NCBI GenBank assembly: GCA_020851015.1
Contig: JADZDN010000409.1
Location: forward strand, 1 to 5,852
From: Alphaproteobacteria bacterium
Lineage (GTDB): Bacteria > Pseudomonadota > Alphaproteobacteria > JAEULC01
DNA length: 5,852 nt
Reading direction: 5' to 3'
Shown: one piece after another, positions 5,357 to 5,852 of the stretch
How the letters are laid out: the number at the start of each line of letters is the position of its first letter
How positions within the stretch are numbered: the first letter of the stretch is position 1
Notes under the pieces: model-generated
Databases searched by the model: none
The model's input: only the letters and a program-made list of their open reading frames with translations
Told to the model about the DNA's origin: nothing
Program-made: the position numbers and the translations under genes

Positions 5357-5852
5357 ATGCTCGCCTATGTCGCCCGCCGCCTGGCCTTGATGGTCCCGAC
5401 CTTGCTGGGGATCATGGTGATCAATTTCCTGGTGATCCAGGCGGCGCCCGGCGGCCCGGTCGAACAGATCATCGCCCAGGTCCAGGGCCGCGCGGTCGAC
5501 GCCACGGCGCGGGTCTCGGGCCAGGGCGGCGAGCTGACGCCGGGCGGCAGCCAGACGGCCGCGCCCGCCGGCGGCGGCCAGGACAAGTACCGCGGCGCGC
5601 GCGGACTGCCGCCCGAGTTCATCAAGCAGCTCGAGAAGCAGTTCGGCTTCGACAAGCCGATCCACGAGCGCTTCCTCTTGATGATGGGCAACTACCTGCG
5701 CTTCGATTTCGGCACCAGCTATTTCCGCGACCAGACCATCTTCAACCTGGTGCTGGAGAAGATGCCGGTGTCGATCTCGCTGGGGCTGTGGACCACCCTG
5801 CTGGTCTACCTGGTGTCGATCCCGCTCGGCATCGCCAAGGCGGTGCGCGACG
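5357..5852 (+). CDS. yejB: Yej-type peptide ABC transporter permease YejB, N-terminal part (partial)
   Basis: Only the first 165 codons are present; the frame stays open to the window end. YejB and YejE form the inner-membrane channel of an ABC importer for oligopeptides. In E. coli this system also takes up microcin C; YejA is the binding protein and YejF the ATPase. Transmembrane helix 1 is at about residues 9-29 and is followed by APGGPVEQ (30-37). A periplasmic region contains a Gly/Gln/Ala-rich stretch (about 43-76), YRGARGL (78-84), FGFDKPIHERF (96-106) and YLRFDFGTSYFR (113-124). Helix 2 begins near 139 within MPVSISLGLW and runs on through SIPLGIAKAVRD. These segments track E. coli YejB (364 aa) closely, including the long loop that sets YejB apart from DppB/OppB. 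The ATG at 5357 begins directly before LAYVARRLALMVPTLLGI, the normal family start. The EAA loop that contacts the ATPase lies beyond the window. Confidence 0.93.
   Translation, partial: MLAYVARRLALMVPTLLGIMVINFLVIQAAPGGPVEQIIAQVQGRAVDATARVSGQGGELTPGGSQTAAPAGGGQDKYRGARGLPPEFIKQLEKQFGFDKPIHERFLLMMGNYLRFDFGTSYFRDQTIFNLVLEKMPVSISLGLWTTLLVYLVSIPLGIAKAVRD

Noticed and set aside
5483..5584. The Gly/Gln/Ala-rich stretch in YejB as an unusual insertion
   Set aside because: E. coli YejB has a comparable variable loop at the same place, followed by the same YRGxRGL motif, so it is a family feature.

Overview
The window is 5,852 bp of GC-rich, gene-dense DNA. It reads as chromosomal sequence of an alphaproteobacterium. 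The evidence is the minus-strand order infA-maf-RNase E/G-yacG, which is typical of that class, together with a PPDK, a MeaB-type GTPase and a Yej-type permease that all look alphaproteobacterial. The order within the class cannot be fixed by reading alone; a Rhodospirillales-like lineage is a guess. No phage, plasmid, CRISPR, tRNA or rRNA signal was seen.

Layout. Bases 1-325 (+) hold the last 107 codons of pyruvate, phosphate dikinase (ppdK). Seven bases after its stop begins a 302-aa MeaB/ArgK-type GTPase (333-1241, +). Its last codons and stop lie inside a 130-bp palindromic intergenic element (1228-1357) made of several hairpins. This element fills nearly the whole gap to the convergent minus-strand cluster. 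Read in its own direction, that cluster is infA (IF-1, 3785-3567), maf (3570-2923), an RNase E/G family gene (2926-1559) and yacG (1575 or 1554 to 1366). Successive genes overlap at GTGA and ATGA junctions or abut, so the last three are probably translationally coupled behind infA. Upstream of infA, on the same strand, is a 432-aa major facilitator superfamily exporter (5189-3891). A 167-bp divergent intergenic region separates it from yejB (5357-5852+, cut by the window end), the first permease gene of a Yej-type peptide ABC importer.

How the genes work together. The infA cluster is housekeeping: translation initiation, nucleotide-pool cleaning or septum-related Maf activity, RNA processing, and gyrase modulation. 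ppdK belongs to pyruvate/PEP interconversion, and the GTPase is presumably a chaperone for a B12-dependent acyl-CoA mutase encoded elsewhere. The exporter and importer are divergent and may share regulatory DNA.

Points that deserve a second look are these. The palindromic element has two terminal hairpins that are inverted copies differing only by compensatory base-pair changes, and it supplies the meaB stop codon. The RNase E/G homologue keeps both catalytic aspartates but lacks the 5'-sensor Arg-Thr pair and the CPxC zinc link. The MeaB-like GTPase has altered G motifs and no mutase nearby. There is an 8-bp inverted repeat in the divergent promoter region, and yacG has a start-site ambiguity. 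I do not see a clearly novel multi-gene system here.
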